A DNA stretch of 64,000 nucleotides, taken from positions 248,001 through 312,000 of the forward strand of contig PAVS01000014.1 in the NCBI GenBank assembly GCA_002713145.1, read 5' to 3'. This DNA is from Halobacteriovoraceae bacterium. Its GTDB lineage: Bacteria > Bdellovibrionota > Bacteriovoracia > Bacteriovoracales > Bacteriovoracaceae. Shown here one piece after another: positions 44,860 to 53,118 of the stretch. Position 1 is the first letter of the stretch. Every line of letters starts with the position of its first letter. The notes under the pieces were generated by a model. That model was given only the letters and a program-made list of their open reading frames with translations, had not been told where the DNA came from and ran no database searches. The position numbers and the translations under genes are program-made.

Positions 44860-46122
44860 ATGAACACAAATAATGATTCGATTTCTAGAGAGGAAATGCA
44901 GGAAAACTTTATGGCCAAAACCGAGGCCATGGAAGGTGCCCATGTTGAAGGTCGGGACACTGAAGAAGATAAAATTGTTGGTGAAGGTTTTTATCGTCTT
45001 GCCAAAATTTATTATGATAAAGCCGATCTTGTTTCAGCAGAAGACTACTTTTTAAGGGCAGTTGATAAAACCATTTATCCTCGAGACATGTACGCGCAAT
45101 TTAAATGCTACGGTTTTCTTATTCGTATTTACTCGGAGATGATGAGAGAGGACGAAGCAGCTAAATATATTAGTCTTGCAGAAGAACTTGTGGAAAAAAT
45201 CCAAATCGATCTTGGATCATTGTCCAGTAATTATTTTTATAATGTTGGAATGGTTTTCACCTATAAAGGTGATTTTGATCAAGCCTTAGATAATTTTAAG
45301 CTTTCCTATCAAAAAGCTCAAAAAGAGAACGAGCCGGAACTTATTGCTAAAGGTCTCTATGCTATGGCCAATGCCTCTTATAGTTTAGAGCGCTATCAGG
45401 ATGCTAAAAACTATCTCGCTCAGCTCAGTGAACTTCTTAATATCTTAAAGAAAGGCTATCTCAAAGGTAGTATGCATATGCTTTATGGAAATATCTTTAA
45501 CGCAACTGGTGAATACGCTATGGCCAATAAAGCATTTGATACCGCAATAAAACTCTTGCAACAAAAAAACTGCTGGAATCTTTTTGGTTATATTCTTTTA
45601 GGTAAAGGTATTGCTGCTAAAAAAGCAGGAGAGTTTAAAGATGCCCTTCTCTTTTTTAGAATTGCTACAAACTCTAAGAATGATAACTTTGTCAGACTCA
45701 ACCAAATGATTATCGATCAAGTCGAAGATGTGAACGACTCAAGTGTTGATCTTTACCTGGATCGCCATAACCGAGTGATTCATGAAAAGTCTATTGGACC
45801 TATCGACTTTAAACATCGTTTTGTTTTATTGGAGATTTTATTTCTGCTAGCTAAAAACCCTGGGAAATATTTTTCAAAAGATGATCTGGCCAAATCAATT
45901 TGGAAGGATGAATACAATCCATTGATTCATGATAAGTTGATTTATACTTCTATATCTCGTCTAAGAAAACTGATTGAGCCAAAAGGCGGTTCCAGAAAGT
46001 ATATTCTTAGAGGTAAAGATGGTTATACCTTTAATCCAAGAGTAAACGCCCGATTTCATAAAGAAGAAGATGGCTTCTCTCGTAAGAAGTTTGGAAATAT
46101 TGAAATTAACGCTCCGGTATAA
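44860..46122 (+). CDS. TPR-repeat regulator with C-terminal winged helix
   Basis: A 420-residue cytoplasmic protein. Residues about 35-285 are consecutive TPR-like helix pairs (GFYRLAKIYYDKADLVSAEDYF, then NPA-type repeats). Residues about 320-405 are an OmpR-type winged helix (LEILFLLAKNPGKYFSKDDLAKSIW, ISRLRKLIEPKGG, LRGKDGYTFNP). TPRs probably bind a partner and the wing binds DNA, like an inverted SARP/BTAD layout. The GTG at 44842 is possible, but the ATG at 44860 has GGGGA at the right distance. Targets are unknown. Confidence 0.8.
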   Translation: MNTNNDSISREEMQENFMAKTEAMEGAHVEGRDTEEDKIVGEGFYRLAKIYYDKADLVSAEDYFLRAVDKTIYPRDMYAQFKCYGFLIRIYSEMMREDEAAKYISLAEELVEKIQIDLGSLSSNYFYNVGMVFTYKGDFDQALDNFKLSYQKAQKENEPELIAKGLYAMANASYSLERYQDAKNYLAQLSELLNILKKGYLKGSMHMLYGNIFNATGEYAMANKAFDTAIKLLQQKNCWNLFGYILLGKGIAAKKAGEFKDALLFFRIATNSKNDNFVRLNQMIIDQVEDVNDSSVDLYLDRHNRVIHEKSIGPIDFKHRFVLLEILFLLAKNPGKYFSKDDLAKSIWKDEYNPLIHDKLIYTSISRLRKLIEPKGGSRKYILRGKDGYTFNPRVNARFHKEEDGFSRKKFGNIEINAPV

Positions 46123-46123
46123 T
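46118..46123 (+). promoter_or_regulatory. TATAAT box overlapping a stop codon, leaderless layout
   Basis: A perfect TATAAT overlaps the stop of the TPR regulator. Transcription would start at about 46130, five bases before the ATG at 46135. There is no ribosome-binding site and no clear -35. Confidence 0.45.
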
Positions 46124-46134
46124 ATAGTTTAAAC

Positions 46135-46731
46135 ATGAAAATGAAATACTTAAAAGTCCTCCTTTTGGGAGGACTTTTTATTTTGAGTCAAAAAGTTCAA
46201 GCTCAAATCATTTATAAAGATAAAATGGTCTATAAAGTAGGCCAATCAGTCTTTTCAGTCAAAGATTTAAAGAAAGATTTTGATGGTATTAATACATTGG
46301 GTTGCATGTATGGAGAGTCATTATTATTAAATATTTTCAATGAAGAATTTAATCAAAAAAACGCCAAGTATTTGCAGTTGTCTCCAGAATTTGATCAGGC
46401 TCAGAAAGAATTTTTTAATCGATTGATTCAATTTAGCAACTTAAAAGTCTATGCCAAATCTCAGCCTGTAGTTGTTGATGCTAATATTGTGAAATTTCTC
46501 TATCTTAATGCCAAAGAAAATAAGTGTGATCGTTCTGTTTTTAAAAATAGCAAGGAGCTTACGGACTCATTTAAAGAGCTCCTCAAATTAGAAATTTTTG
46601 TGAGGTCTCGCTTTTTACCCACTGATAAAGGGGGGAGAACAACTGCCGATGATCTCAAAAAAGCCGTCACTTCCGCTAAAAACCTTCTTAGTTCTATCGG
46701 CAGACAAATTGATAATGAATTCTACTGGTAA
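46135..46731 (+). CDS. Secreted protein of unknown function
   Basis: A 198-residue protein with a signal peptide (residues 1-24, LLLGGLFILSQKVQAQ cleavage region). The mature part is Lys-rich and mainly helical, with two cysteines (about 57 and 119). The segment KVGQSVFSVKDLKKDFDGIN recalls the N-terminal helices of SurA/PpiC chaperones, but no isomerase domain follows. Codons 6-15 coincide with a strong terminator hairpin. It overlaps the following acetyltransferase by 17 bp. Confidence 0.65.
   Translation: MKMKYLKVLLLGGLFILSQKVQAQIIYKDKMVYKVGQSVFSVKDLKKDFDGINTLGCMYGESLLLNIFNEEFNQKNAKYLQLSPEFDQAQKEFFNRLIQFSNLKVYAKSQPVVVDANIVKFLYLNAKENKCDRSVFKNSKELTDSFKELLKLEIFVRSRFLPTDKGGRTTADDLKKAVTSAKNLLSSIGRQIDNEFYW
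46152..46184 (+). terminator. Intrinsic terminator inside signal-peptide codons
   Basis: AAAAGTCCTCC (46152-46162) pairs perfectly with GGAGGACTTTT (46168-46178), 11 bp with a 5-nt loop, followed by T, A, TTTT. It lies 30 bp after the TPR-regulator stop, so it can end that transcript, but it also lies inside the next gene. Confidence 0.75.
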
Positions 46732-47188
46732 CAATGAGCCCAAGCTCTCTCTTATGCATTGTGACAATAGGGATCATATTCAACAGAAAATGATTCAACT
46801 TGATCAAGAGCAGATGGATTATAAATGGGAGAGTAAAACCTGGAAAGAGATATTAGATAAGCCCTATTTTGAATATTGGACTCTCATGTCAGGCCAAGAA
46901 CTGATTGGTTTTGCCCTCTATCAACTTTTACCCGATGGTTGTGCTCATCTCTTAAAAATACTGGTTGCTGAAAAATTCAGAAATAGAGGCATGGCCGATA
47001 AAATCTTTTCTCACTCTAAACAAGAACTTAGTAAAAGGGGAATGGTTTCACTTTATTTAGAAGTGGCCCAAGACAATGAAAAAGCGATCAACCTCTATCT
47101 CAAACATGGTTTAAAGATACTTAACATTAAAAAGCGATTTTACTCAGATGGTAAAAATGCTTGTGCGATGCAACTTAAGCTTAATTAA
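46715..47188 (+). CDS. GNAT acetyltransferase (RimI-like)
   Basis: About 157 residues with a GNAT core: LLKILVAEKFRNRGMADKIF holds the acetyl-CoA motif (here RNRGMA), and YLEVAQDNEKAINLYLKHGL is motif B of RimI-type enzymes. RimI acetylates ribosomal protein S18, but many GNATs share this pattern. The frame opens at 46649; the ATG at 46715, overlapping the previous stop by 17 bp, gives a normal N-terminus. Confidence 0.78.
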   Translation: MNSTGNNEPKLSLMHCDNRDHIQQKMIQLDQEQMDYKWESKTWKEILDKPYFEYWTLMSGQELIGFALYQLLPDGCAHLLKILVAEKFRNRGMADKIFSHSKQELSKRGMVSLYLEVAQDNEKAINLYLKHGLKILNIKKRFYSDGKNACAMQLKLN

Positions 47189-47190
47189 TC

Positions 47191-47219
47191 TTGTCAAACA
47201 GTTGTAGTTTTGATAATTT
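47191..47219 (+). promoter_or_regulatory. Promoter of the rimP-nusA-infB operon
   Basis: TTGTCA (47191-47196) and TAATTT (47214-47219) are spaced exactly 17 bp apart, just after the acetyltransferase stop. Transcripts starting near 47226 must pass the hairpin at 47247 before reaching rimP. Confidence 0.55.
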
Positions 47220-47246
47220 ATGGGCCTTATACAGTTGTTAATTTTG

Positions 47247-47278
47247 AAAGGTGGGGTTTTGATTCCACCTTTTTTTTT
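47247..47278 (+). terminator. Intrinsic terminator in front of rimP
   Basis: AAAGGTGG pairs with CCACCTTT (8 bp, 10-nt loop) and runs into eight T residues. It ends 17 bp before the rimP ATG. It may end the upstream gene, act as an attenuator for the operon, or both. Confidence 0.8.
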
Positions 47279-47294
47279 ATGAGACAAAGTTTTT

Positions 47295-47807
47295 ATGGAT
47301 CTACATAAACAAAGAAATTCTTTGGAAGAGAAGTTTTATGGGCTTGCTCAAGATATTGTTCATAGCCATGAACTCGAGCTTTATGACATGGAATATATTG
47401 GAGCTCAGTCACTTTTAAGAGTCTTTATTATAGACCCCAAAACAAAATCTGCTGAACTAGATGATTGTGTTAAAGTTGATCGAGCTTTTTCTGAGCCTTG
47501 TGAGACCCTAGAATGGATACCAGATAATTTAGTGTTGGAAGTTTCTTCTCCTGGTGTTTATAGAAACTTAAAGACTGTTGAGCATTTTGAACAAGCTAGG
47601 GGAGAGCTGATTAGCTGTACTCTTATTGGTGATCTTCAGCAGCAAAATAAAGAAGTCCCTAAGTCGATTTGGAAATCAAAAAAACTAAGAGGGGAATTAA
47701 AAGCAATTAAACAAGATAATATATTGATGGATATTGATGGCATAGAATTAGAGATACGAATCTCTAATATTAAAAAAGCTCATCTTGATCCTGAGCTAAA
47801 AGGGTAA
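47295..47807 (+). CDS. rimP: Ribosome maturation factor RimP
   Basis: RimP assists 30S subunit assembly. The 170-residue protein has the two-domain layout: LELYDMEYIGAQSLLRVFI near residue 29, LDDCVKVDRAF near 58, and LVLEVSSPGVYRNL near 80 (the SSPG signature). The C-terminal Sm-like barrel is present. It stands first in the rimP-nusA-infB-rbfA-truB order seen in many bacteria. The ATG has no strong ribosome site. Confidence 0.94.
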   Translation: MDLHKQRNSLEEKFYGLAQDIVHSHELELYDMEYIGAQSLLRVFIIDPKTKSAELDDCVKVDRAFSEPCETLEWIPDNLVLEVSSPGVYRNLKTVEHFEQARGELISCTLIGDLQQQNKEVPKSIWKSKKLRGELKAIKQDNILMDIDGIELEIRISNIKKAHLDPELKG

Positions 47808-47817
47808 GGAGTTTAGC

Positions 47818-49236
47818 GTGAACTTTTCAGAAATTGGTAAAGTGATTGAATTATTGGGTAAAGACCGAGGAATTCAAAAAGAAATTGTTGTGGGTGCCAT
47901 TGAGCAAGCATTTTTAGTGACAGCAAGGAAAAAGTTTGGAATTCAGGGGGAATATGAAGCTAGATACAATGAAGATGATGGTGAAATTGAAATATTTCAA
48001 TACAAAAATGTCGTTGATGGAGTTAAAGATCCAATTGTTGAAATTGACTTTGGTGCAGCTAAAGAATTAGACGAAGACTGCGAAGTAGGTGATCAACTCG
48101 GTATCAAAATTGAAGATCCAAAATTCTCACGTGTCGATATCCAAACAGCAAAACAAATTATTTTTCAAAAAGTCAGAGATGCTGAACGAGAAATTTTATT
48201 TAAAGATTTCAAACATAGAGAAGATGAACTCGTGACTGGAATTGTCCGTCGCTATGAGAGAGGAAATGTTATTCTTGATCTAGGGAAAGCGGATGCCATT
48301 CTTACCAGAAGAGAAACTATCTATGGTGAAACGTTTAAACCAGGTGATAGAGTTCAGGCTTATCTTTCAGAAGTTGTTATGACAAATAGAGGTCCAGAAA
48401 TTAGACTCTCAAGAACCTCTCCCATGTTTCTTGTTAAGCTTTTTGAAAATGAAGTTCCTGAAATCCAAGATGGAACTATTGAAATTAAAGCGGCTGCAAG
48501 AGAGCCAGGACATAGAGCTAAAATCGCTGTTTTTACAGTTGATAGAGATATTGATCCGGTGGGAGCTTGTGTTGGGATGAAGGGATCTCGAGTACAGAAT
48601 ATTGTTAACGAACTTCAAGGTGAAAAAATTGATATTGTTAAATGGCATGATGATGTGGAAGTGTTTGTAAGAAACGCTCTTGCTCCATCTGAGATTACAT
48701 CGATAAGTCTCAACCATGATGAGCACACTCTTGATGTTATTGTAGAAGAAGACCAACTCTCTTTGGCGATCGGTAAAAGAGGTCAAAACGTAAGACTGGC
48801 TGCGATGCTTTCAGGTTGGAAAGTGAATATTATTTCTAAAGCTAAGCTACAAGAAAAAGTACGTATGGCCGTTGAAAATCTTGCTCAGTTAGAGCAAATC
48901 ACTGAAGCTACGGCGCAAGTCCTTGTTCAGCATGGTATGATGTCCATTGTTGATTTAAGTGCTTCTGATCCAGAAGATCTCATGAAGTCACTTGATATCG
49001 AATTGGATGCGGCTAATGAAATGATTGCTGCGGCAAGTAGTGCTATTGAAGATGAAAATATTGTGAATGAGCCTGAAGAAGAAGCTGAAATAGTTTCTGC
49101 TTCGGCAGTACCATCTGCAAGAATGGGTATGATCAAATCTGAGAGTACTGCTAAAGATGGTGAAGAAGATGCTGATAAATTCTCTGATGCTGAAAGAAGA
49201 CTGAGAGAAGAACTGGCAGCTTTTAAATTAAAATAA
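47818..49236 (+). CDS. nusA: Transcription elongation/termination factor NusA
   Basis: NusA binds RNA polymerase and aids pausing, intrinsic termination and antitermination. The 472 residues comprise the N-terminal polymerase-binding domain (1 to about 125), S1 domain (about 135-200), KH1 and KH2 (about 230-345, with GACVGMKGSRVQNIV and LAIGKRGQNVRLA), and a helix-hairpin-helix tail (about 355-420), then an acidic end. The start is a GTG with AAGGAG upstream. Confidence 0.96.
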   Translation: MNFSEIGKVIELLGKDRGIQKEIVVGAIEQAFLVTARKKFGIQGEYEARYNEDDGEIEIFQYKNVVDGVKDPIVEIDFGAAKELDEDCEVGDQLGIKIEDPKFSRVDIQTAKQIIFQKVRDAEREILFKDFKHREDELVTGIVRRYERGNVILDLGKADAILTRRETIYGETFKPGDRVQAYLSEVVMTNRGPEIRLSRTSPMFLVKLFENEVPEIQDGTIEIKAAAREPGHRAKIAVFTVDRDIDPVGACVGMKGSRVQNIVNELQGEKIDIVKWHDDVEVFVRNALAPSEITSISLNHDEHTLDVIVEEDQLSLAIGKRGQNVRLAAMLSGWKVNIISKAKLQEKVRMAVENLAQLEQITEATAQVLVQHGMMSIVDLSASDPEDLMKSLDIELDAANEMIAAASSAIEDENIVNEPEEEAEIVSASAVPSARMGMIKSESTAKDGEEDADKFSDAERRLREELAAFKLK

Positions 49237-49255
49237 GACAAAAAGTGGAGATAAA

Positions 49256-51841
49256 ATGTCTAAGAAAGTATTTGAATTAGCGAAAGAACTAGATATCGGA
49301 GCTATTGATTTAGTTGAAAAACTAAAAGATATGGGGATGAATGTTCGTAACCACATGGTTAAGCTTTCTGATGAAGAAGTTGAAAAAGCGATGGAGGCAT
49401 TTGCTCCTGCTAAAGAAGCTCCTAAAAAGAAAAAAGTGACGAAGAAAAAAGTCGCAAAAAAGAAAAAAGTTGTTAAGAAAGTCGTTAAAAAAGCAGCAGC
49501 GAAAAAAGAAGAAACGGCTCCTGAGCCTGAAGCTGAAGTAGAAGAAGAAAAAGTTGAAGCTAAGCCTCAAACGGTTGTTCGTAAAAAGAAAGTGGTTAAA
49601 AAGAAAGCTGCAACGAAGAAAGCTGATGATGCTGACGCTAAAACAGATGCTTCTGAAGAAACTTCTGAAGAAGGCAAGCCTGAAAAAGAAGTCTTCAAAG
49701 AAAAAATGCATGCTTTTACTCCTGTTTATGTTCCTGAAAAATCTGAAGAAGACTCAGAGAAATCAACTGAGGCTAAAAAATCTGCGAAAGCCAATGAACG
49801 CTTTGCTGTACCAGGCGAAGATGATCCTGAGAGCGGTAAAGATGAAAGAGGGGCTTCCAAAAAGAGAATGGGGGATCTGGCCAGTATCGTTTCAAAGAAA
49901 GGAGCTGGTAAGTCTAAGGACATGACTCAAATCAAAGCTGACGAGCAAATGAAATTTGCTTCCAATGTTGTTGGGCGAGTGATGTACACACCGACTAAGA
50001 AAAAGAAAATATACACCGGTGAATCAAAGAAAACTGAGATCACTGAAGTGAAAGATTCAAAACGAGTGATCAATATTTATCGAGTGACAACGGGAGCTGA
50101 ATTAGCCCAGAAGCTAAGTCAGAAATTCTCAAAATTTCAAAATCGTTGTTTGGAAATTAATTTACTCGTTAAAGAAGATGATTATATCGGTCTAGAACTC
50201 GCAGGTGAAATAGCTTCGCTTTATGATTATAGAGTCGAAGATAAAGCCTTTGATGAATCAGATGTTATTGACCAAGATACTGTAGAAGATAAGTCTCATC
50301 TTCCAGTGCGTAACCCCATCATTACTGTTATGGGGCACGTCGATCATGGAAAAACAACATTGCTCGATCATATTAGAAAAACAAAAGTGACTGAAGGGGA
50401 AGCCGGAGGGATTACCCAACATATTGGTGCTTATTCGGTTAAAGTTGGGAAATCAACACTTACATTTTTAGATACTCCTGGTCACGCGGCTTTTGCCTCG
50501 ATGAGACAGCGTGGAGCGAATGTTACTGATGTTGTGATACTCGTTGTTGCGGCAGATGACGGTGTTATGCCACAAACAAAAGAATCGATTAAGTTTGCTA
50601 AAAATGCAGGATGCCCCATCATCGTTGCTGTTAACAAGATGGATAAAGAAGGTGCTAATCCTGAAAGAGTAAAGCAAGAACTGACAGAGTTTGAGCTTGT
50701 TCCTGAAGAGTGGGGAGGGGAAACTCTTTTTGCTAATATCTCTGCTCTCAATGGTGATGGTATTGATGACTTACTAGAGCAAGTTAAGCTTCAAGCTGAG
50801 CTTCTCGATTTAAGAGAAGATCCAAAAGGTGCTGTTGAAGGTGTCATTATTGAGTCAAAAATTGAAACAGGAAGAGGTCCTGTCGCGACTGTCTTAGTAC
50901 AAAAAGGGACCCTTAAAAAAGGTGATGCTGTTGTCTGTGGTGAATGCCATGGGCGAGCGAGAACTTTAATGGATACCACAGGTAAAAGTGTTAAAGAAGC
51001 AGGTCCTTCTATTCCAGTGCAAATCTTAGGTTTAGATGCTCCTCCTAGTCCAGGAGAACTTCTCAATGTGGTGAAAAACGAAAGAGAAGCAAGAAAGGTT
51101 GTGGACAATAGAATTTCTGAGCGTAAAGCACTAGAAAATGTTGAAACTCCAAAAGTGGCTTCACTTGAAGATTTCTTCGCGAATGCAGATGTTCAAACCG
51201 GTGAGAAAAAAGTTCTTAATCTTGTGGTCCGCTCTGATGTTCAAGGCTCATATGAAGCGATTAAAGAGGCACTTCAAGCTCTTGGTAACGACGAAGTTGG
51301 TTTAGAAATTATCGCTGGTGGTGTAGGAGCTATCACTGATAATGACGTCATTATGGCTTCAAATACAAACGGTTATATTATTGGCTTTAATATGCGTCCG
51401 GTTACCAGTGCTCGTAAGTTATCCGAAGAGCAAGGTGTGGAAATAAGAACTTATTCAATTATCTATGAGCTCATTGAAGATGTAACTCTTGCCCTTGAAG
51501 GAATGCTTGAGCCTGAGAAAGTTGAAAAATATATTGGTCGTGCTGAAGTTAGAGATACTTTTAATATTCCAAAAGTAGGTACCATTGCAGGTTGTGGTGT
51601 TATCGATGGAAAAATTGAACGTGGATGTAATATCAGATTACTTCGTGACGGTAAGATTGTTTACGATGGAAAACTATCTACACTCAAGCGTTTTAAAGAC
51701 GAAGTGAAAGAAGTTTCTAATGGATACGAGTGCGGGATGGCCCTTGAAGGTTTTAATGATATTAAAACTCAAGACCTGATTGAAGCTTACCAACTCGAAG
51801 AAAAAGCTCGTAAGCTTGAAACAGCTTCTCAGTACAACTAA
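49256..51841 (+). CDS. infB: Translation initiation factor IF-2
   Basis: IF-2 brings initiator tRNA to the ribosome. The 861 residues begin with an IF2_N helix bundle (VFELAKELDIGAIDLVEKLK). A Lys/Ala/Glu-rich linker follows (about 55-250, with runs such as KKKVTKKKVAKKKK). The GTPase domain has GHVDHGKTT near 362, DTPGH near 408 and NKMD near 462. C-terminal domains II-IV follow. The linker creates long antisense frames that are not genes. Confidence 0.97.
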   Translation: MSKKVFELAKELDIGAIDLVEKLKDMGMNVRNHMVKLSDEEVEKAMEAFAPAKEAPKKKKVTKKKVAKKKKVVKKVVKKAAAKKEETAPEPEAEVEEEKVEAKPQTVVRKKKVVKKKAATKKADDADAKTDASEETSEEGKPEKEVFKEKMHAFTPVYVPEKSEEDSEKSTEAKKSAKANERFAVPGEDDPESGKDERGASKKRMGDLASIVSKKGAGKSKDMTQIKADEQMKFASNVVGRVMYTPTKKKKIYTGESKKTEITEVKDSKRVINIYRVTTGAELAQKLSQKFSKFQNRCLEINLLVKEDDYIGLELAGEIASLYDYRVEDKAFDESDVIDQDTVEDKSHLPVRNPIITVMGHVDHGKTTLLDHIRKTKVTEGEAGGITQHIGAYSVKVGKSTLTFLDTPGHAAFASMRQRGANVTDVVILVVAADDGVMPQTKESIKFAKNAGCPIIVAVNKMDKEGANPERVKQELTEFELVPEEWGGETLFANISALNGDGIDDLLEQVKLQAELLDLREDPKGAVEGVIIESKIETGRGPVATVLVQKGTLKKGDAVVCGECHGRARTLMDTTGKSVKEAGPSIPVQILGLDAPPSPGELLNVVKNEREARKVVDNRISERKALENVETPKVASLEDFFANADVQTGEKKVLNLVVRSDVQGSYEAIKEALQALGNDEVGLEIIAGGVGAITDNDVIMASNTNGYIIGFNMRPVTSARKLSEEQGVEIRTYSIIYELIEDVTLALEGMLEPEKVEKYIGRAEVRDTFNIPKVGTIAGCGVIDGKIERGCNIRLLRDGKIVYDGKLSTLKRFKDEVKEVSNGYECGMALEGFNDIKTQDLIEAYQLEEKARKLETASQYN

Positions 51842-51854
51842 CTGAGGATTATTG

Positions 51855-52217
51855 ATGTCAAGAAAACAAGGTCATAATAAAGTTATGTTTGAAGGTCGGA
51901 TTAAGGACGCTCTTAATTTGGCCTTAAGACAAAGTCTTAAAGATCCAAGGCTAACCATGGTGAGCATCACTCGAGTAGAACTCACCAATGATTATTCTCA
52001 AGCCAAAGTCTACTGGGACTCTTTTAATGCTGAAAATAGAGGGGATTTAAAAAAAGCCGTCAGCGGAGCGAGCTCAAAGCTAAGGTCTGTTCTCGCAAAA
52101 GAGCTTAATGTAAGGCATACACCAGAACTTTTTCTTTATTTTGATTCTCAATTTGAAGATGAAAGAAAGATCGAAGAACTTCTCAAGGGTAATCAAGATA
52201 ACTCAGAAGAAAGCTAA
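51855..52217 (+). CDS. rbfA: Ribosome-binding factor A
   Basis: RbfA is a KH-fold factor for late 30S maturation. The 120-residue protein has KDPRLTMVSITRVELTNDYSQAKVY near residue 30 and LRSVLAKELNVRHTPELFLYFD near 77, both typical. The ATG at 51855, preceded by GAGGA, is preferred over a TTG three bases upstream. It overlaps truB. Confidence 0.94.
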   Translation: MSRKQGHNKVMFEGRIKDALNLALRQSLKDPRLTMVSITRVELTNDYSQAKVYWDSFNAENRGDLKKAVSGASSKLRSVLAKELNVRHTPELFLYFDSQFEDERKIEELLKGNQDNSEES

Positions 52218-53118
52218 CCCTCGCATTTATAATCTTTATAAACCAATTGATCAGACTTCTTACTCTGTCATCAGAGCTCTCAAAAAATATCTTCCCAAAA
52301 AAACAAAGTTAGGTCATTTTGGAACACTGGATCCCTTTGCCTGTGGTGTGCTGATGATCGGCGTGGATGGAGCACAAAAACTCAATGATTATATTCATCA
52401 GTATTTACCAAAATCATATCTCGCAATGGGAATACTAGGAAAAAAAAGTGAGACCGGAGATCTTACCGAAGGCTTCACTGATGAAGATAGCTCTGAATAC
52501 CTAGTCCAAACCATTGCCAAATTTGAACCAGAATTTATTGAAAAACAACTGCAAGATAAATTTCTAGGGGATTATTGGCAATCACCCCATAAATATTCAG
52601 CCGCTAAATTTGAAGGAAAGCCGCTGCATGAGTGGACCCGAGCTGGGGTAGAAATCAAAAAAGAACAAGTCAGACGTGAAGTCTATGAGCTTAACGTTGT
52701 AGAGTATGACTTTCCTCGTTTGAAGATACACTTCAAAGTCAGCTCTGGAACTTATATTAGAACTCTTTTTGCCGACTGTGCAGAGTACTTGGGGACATTA
52801 GGTGTTCTGGAAGGGCTGGAGCGAACAGCAGTGGGAGAGTGTCTCAGCGAGAATGCTCTAAGGGACTTCGAAAGCGCCGTTTCCGAAGATCAGTTTATGG
52901 AGATAGATAAAGTCTTAAACTTAGACTCAATCGTTTTCGCCGATAAAGAAGCTCATTTATATAAAAATGGCGTGAGGCTAAATCAAAGTAGAATTTGTGA
53001 AATGAGATCAGGCCAAATCCGGGGAGAGCATTTTTGGGTGCGAAATATGAAAGGTGATATCTTGGGCCTAGCTAAAATTGAAGAGGATGAAGTAAGATCT
53101 TTATTTAATTTCAGTTAG
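52159..53118 (+). CDS. truB: tRNA pseudouridine-55 synthase
   Basis: TruB makes pseudouridine 55 in the T-loop of tRNAs. LGHFGTLDPFACGVL holds the catalytic Asp, and SSGTYIRTLFAD near residue 197 is family-typical. The start is uncertain. The ATG at 52159 adds a basic N-terminus of about 13 residues deep in rbfA. An ATA at 52198, with AAGGG 8 nt upstream, would begin close to where TruB proteins usually start (KPIDQTSYSVI). The 3' end overlaps the convergent plsC by 18 bp. Confidence 0.92.
   Translation: MKERSKNFSRVIKITQKKANPRIYNLYKPIDQTSYSVIRALKKYLPKKTKLGHFGTLDPFACGVLMIGVDGAQKLNDYIHQYLPKSYLAMGILGKKSETGDLTEGFTDEDSSEYLVQTIAKFEPEFIEKQLQDKFLGDYWQSPHKYSAAKFEGKPLHEWTRAGVEIKKEQVRREVYELNVVEYDFPRLKIHFKVSSGTYIRTLFADCAEYLGTLGVLEGLERTAVGECLSENALRDFESAVSEDQFMEIDKVLNLDSIVFADKEAHLYKNGVRLNQSRICEMRSGQIRGEHFWVRNMKGDILGLAKIEEDEVRSLFNFS

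Noticed and set aside
49322..49925. Long Phe/Arg-rich and Lys/Leu-rich frames opposite and within infB
   Set aside because: They are frame shadows of the Lys/Ala/Glu-rich IF-2 linker; no ribosome site or recognisable protein.
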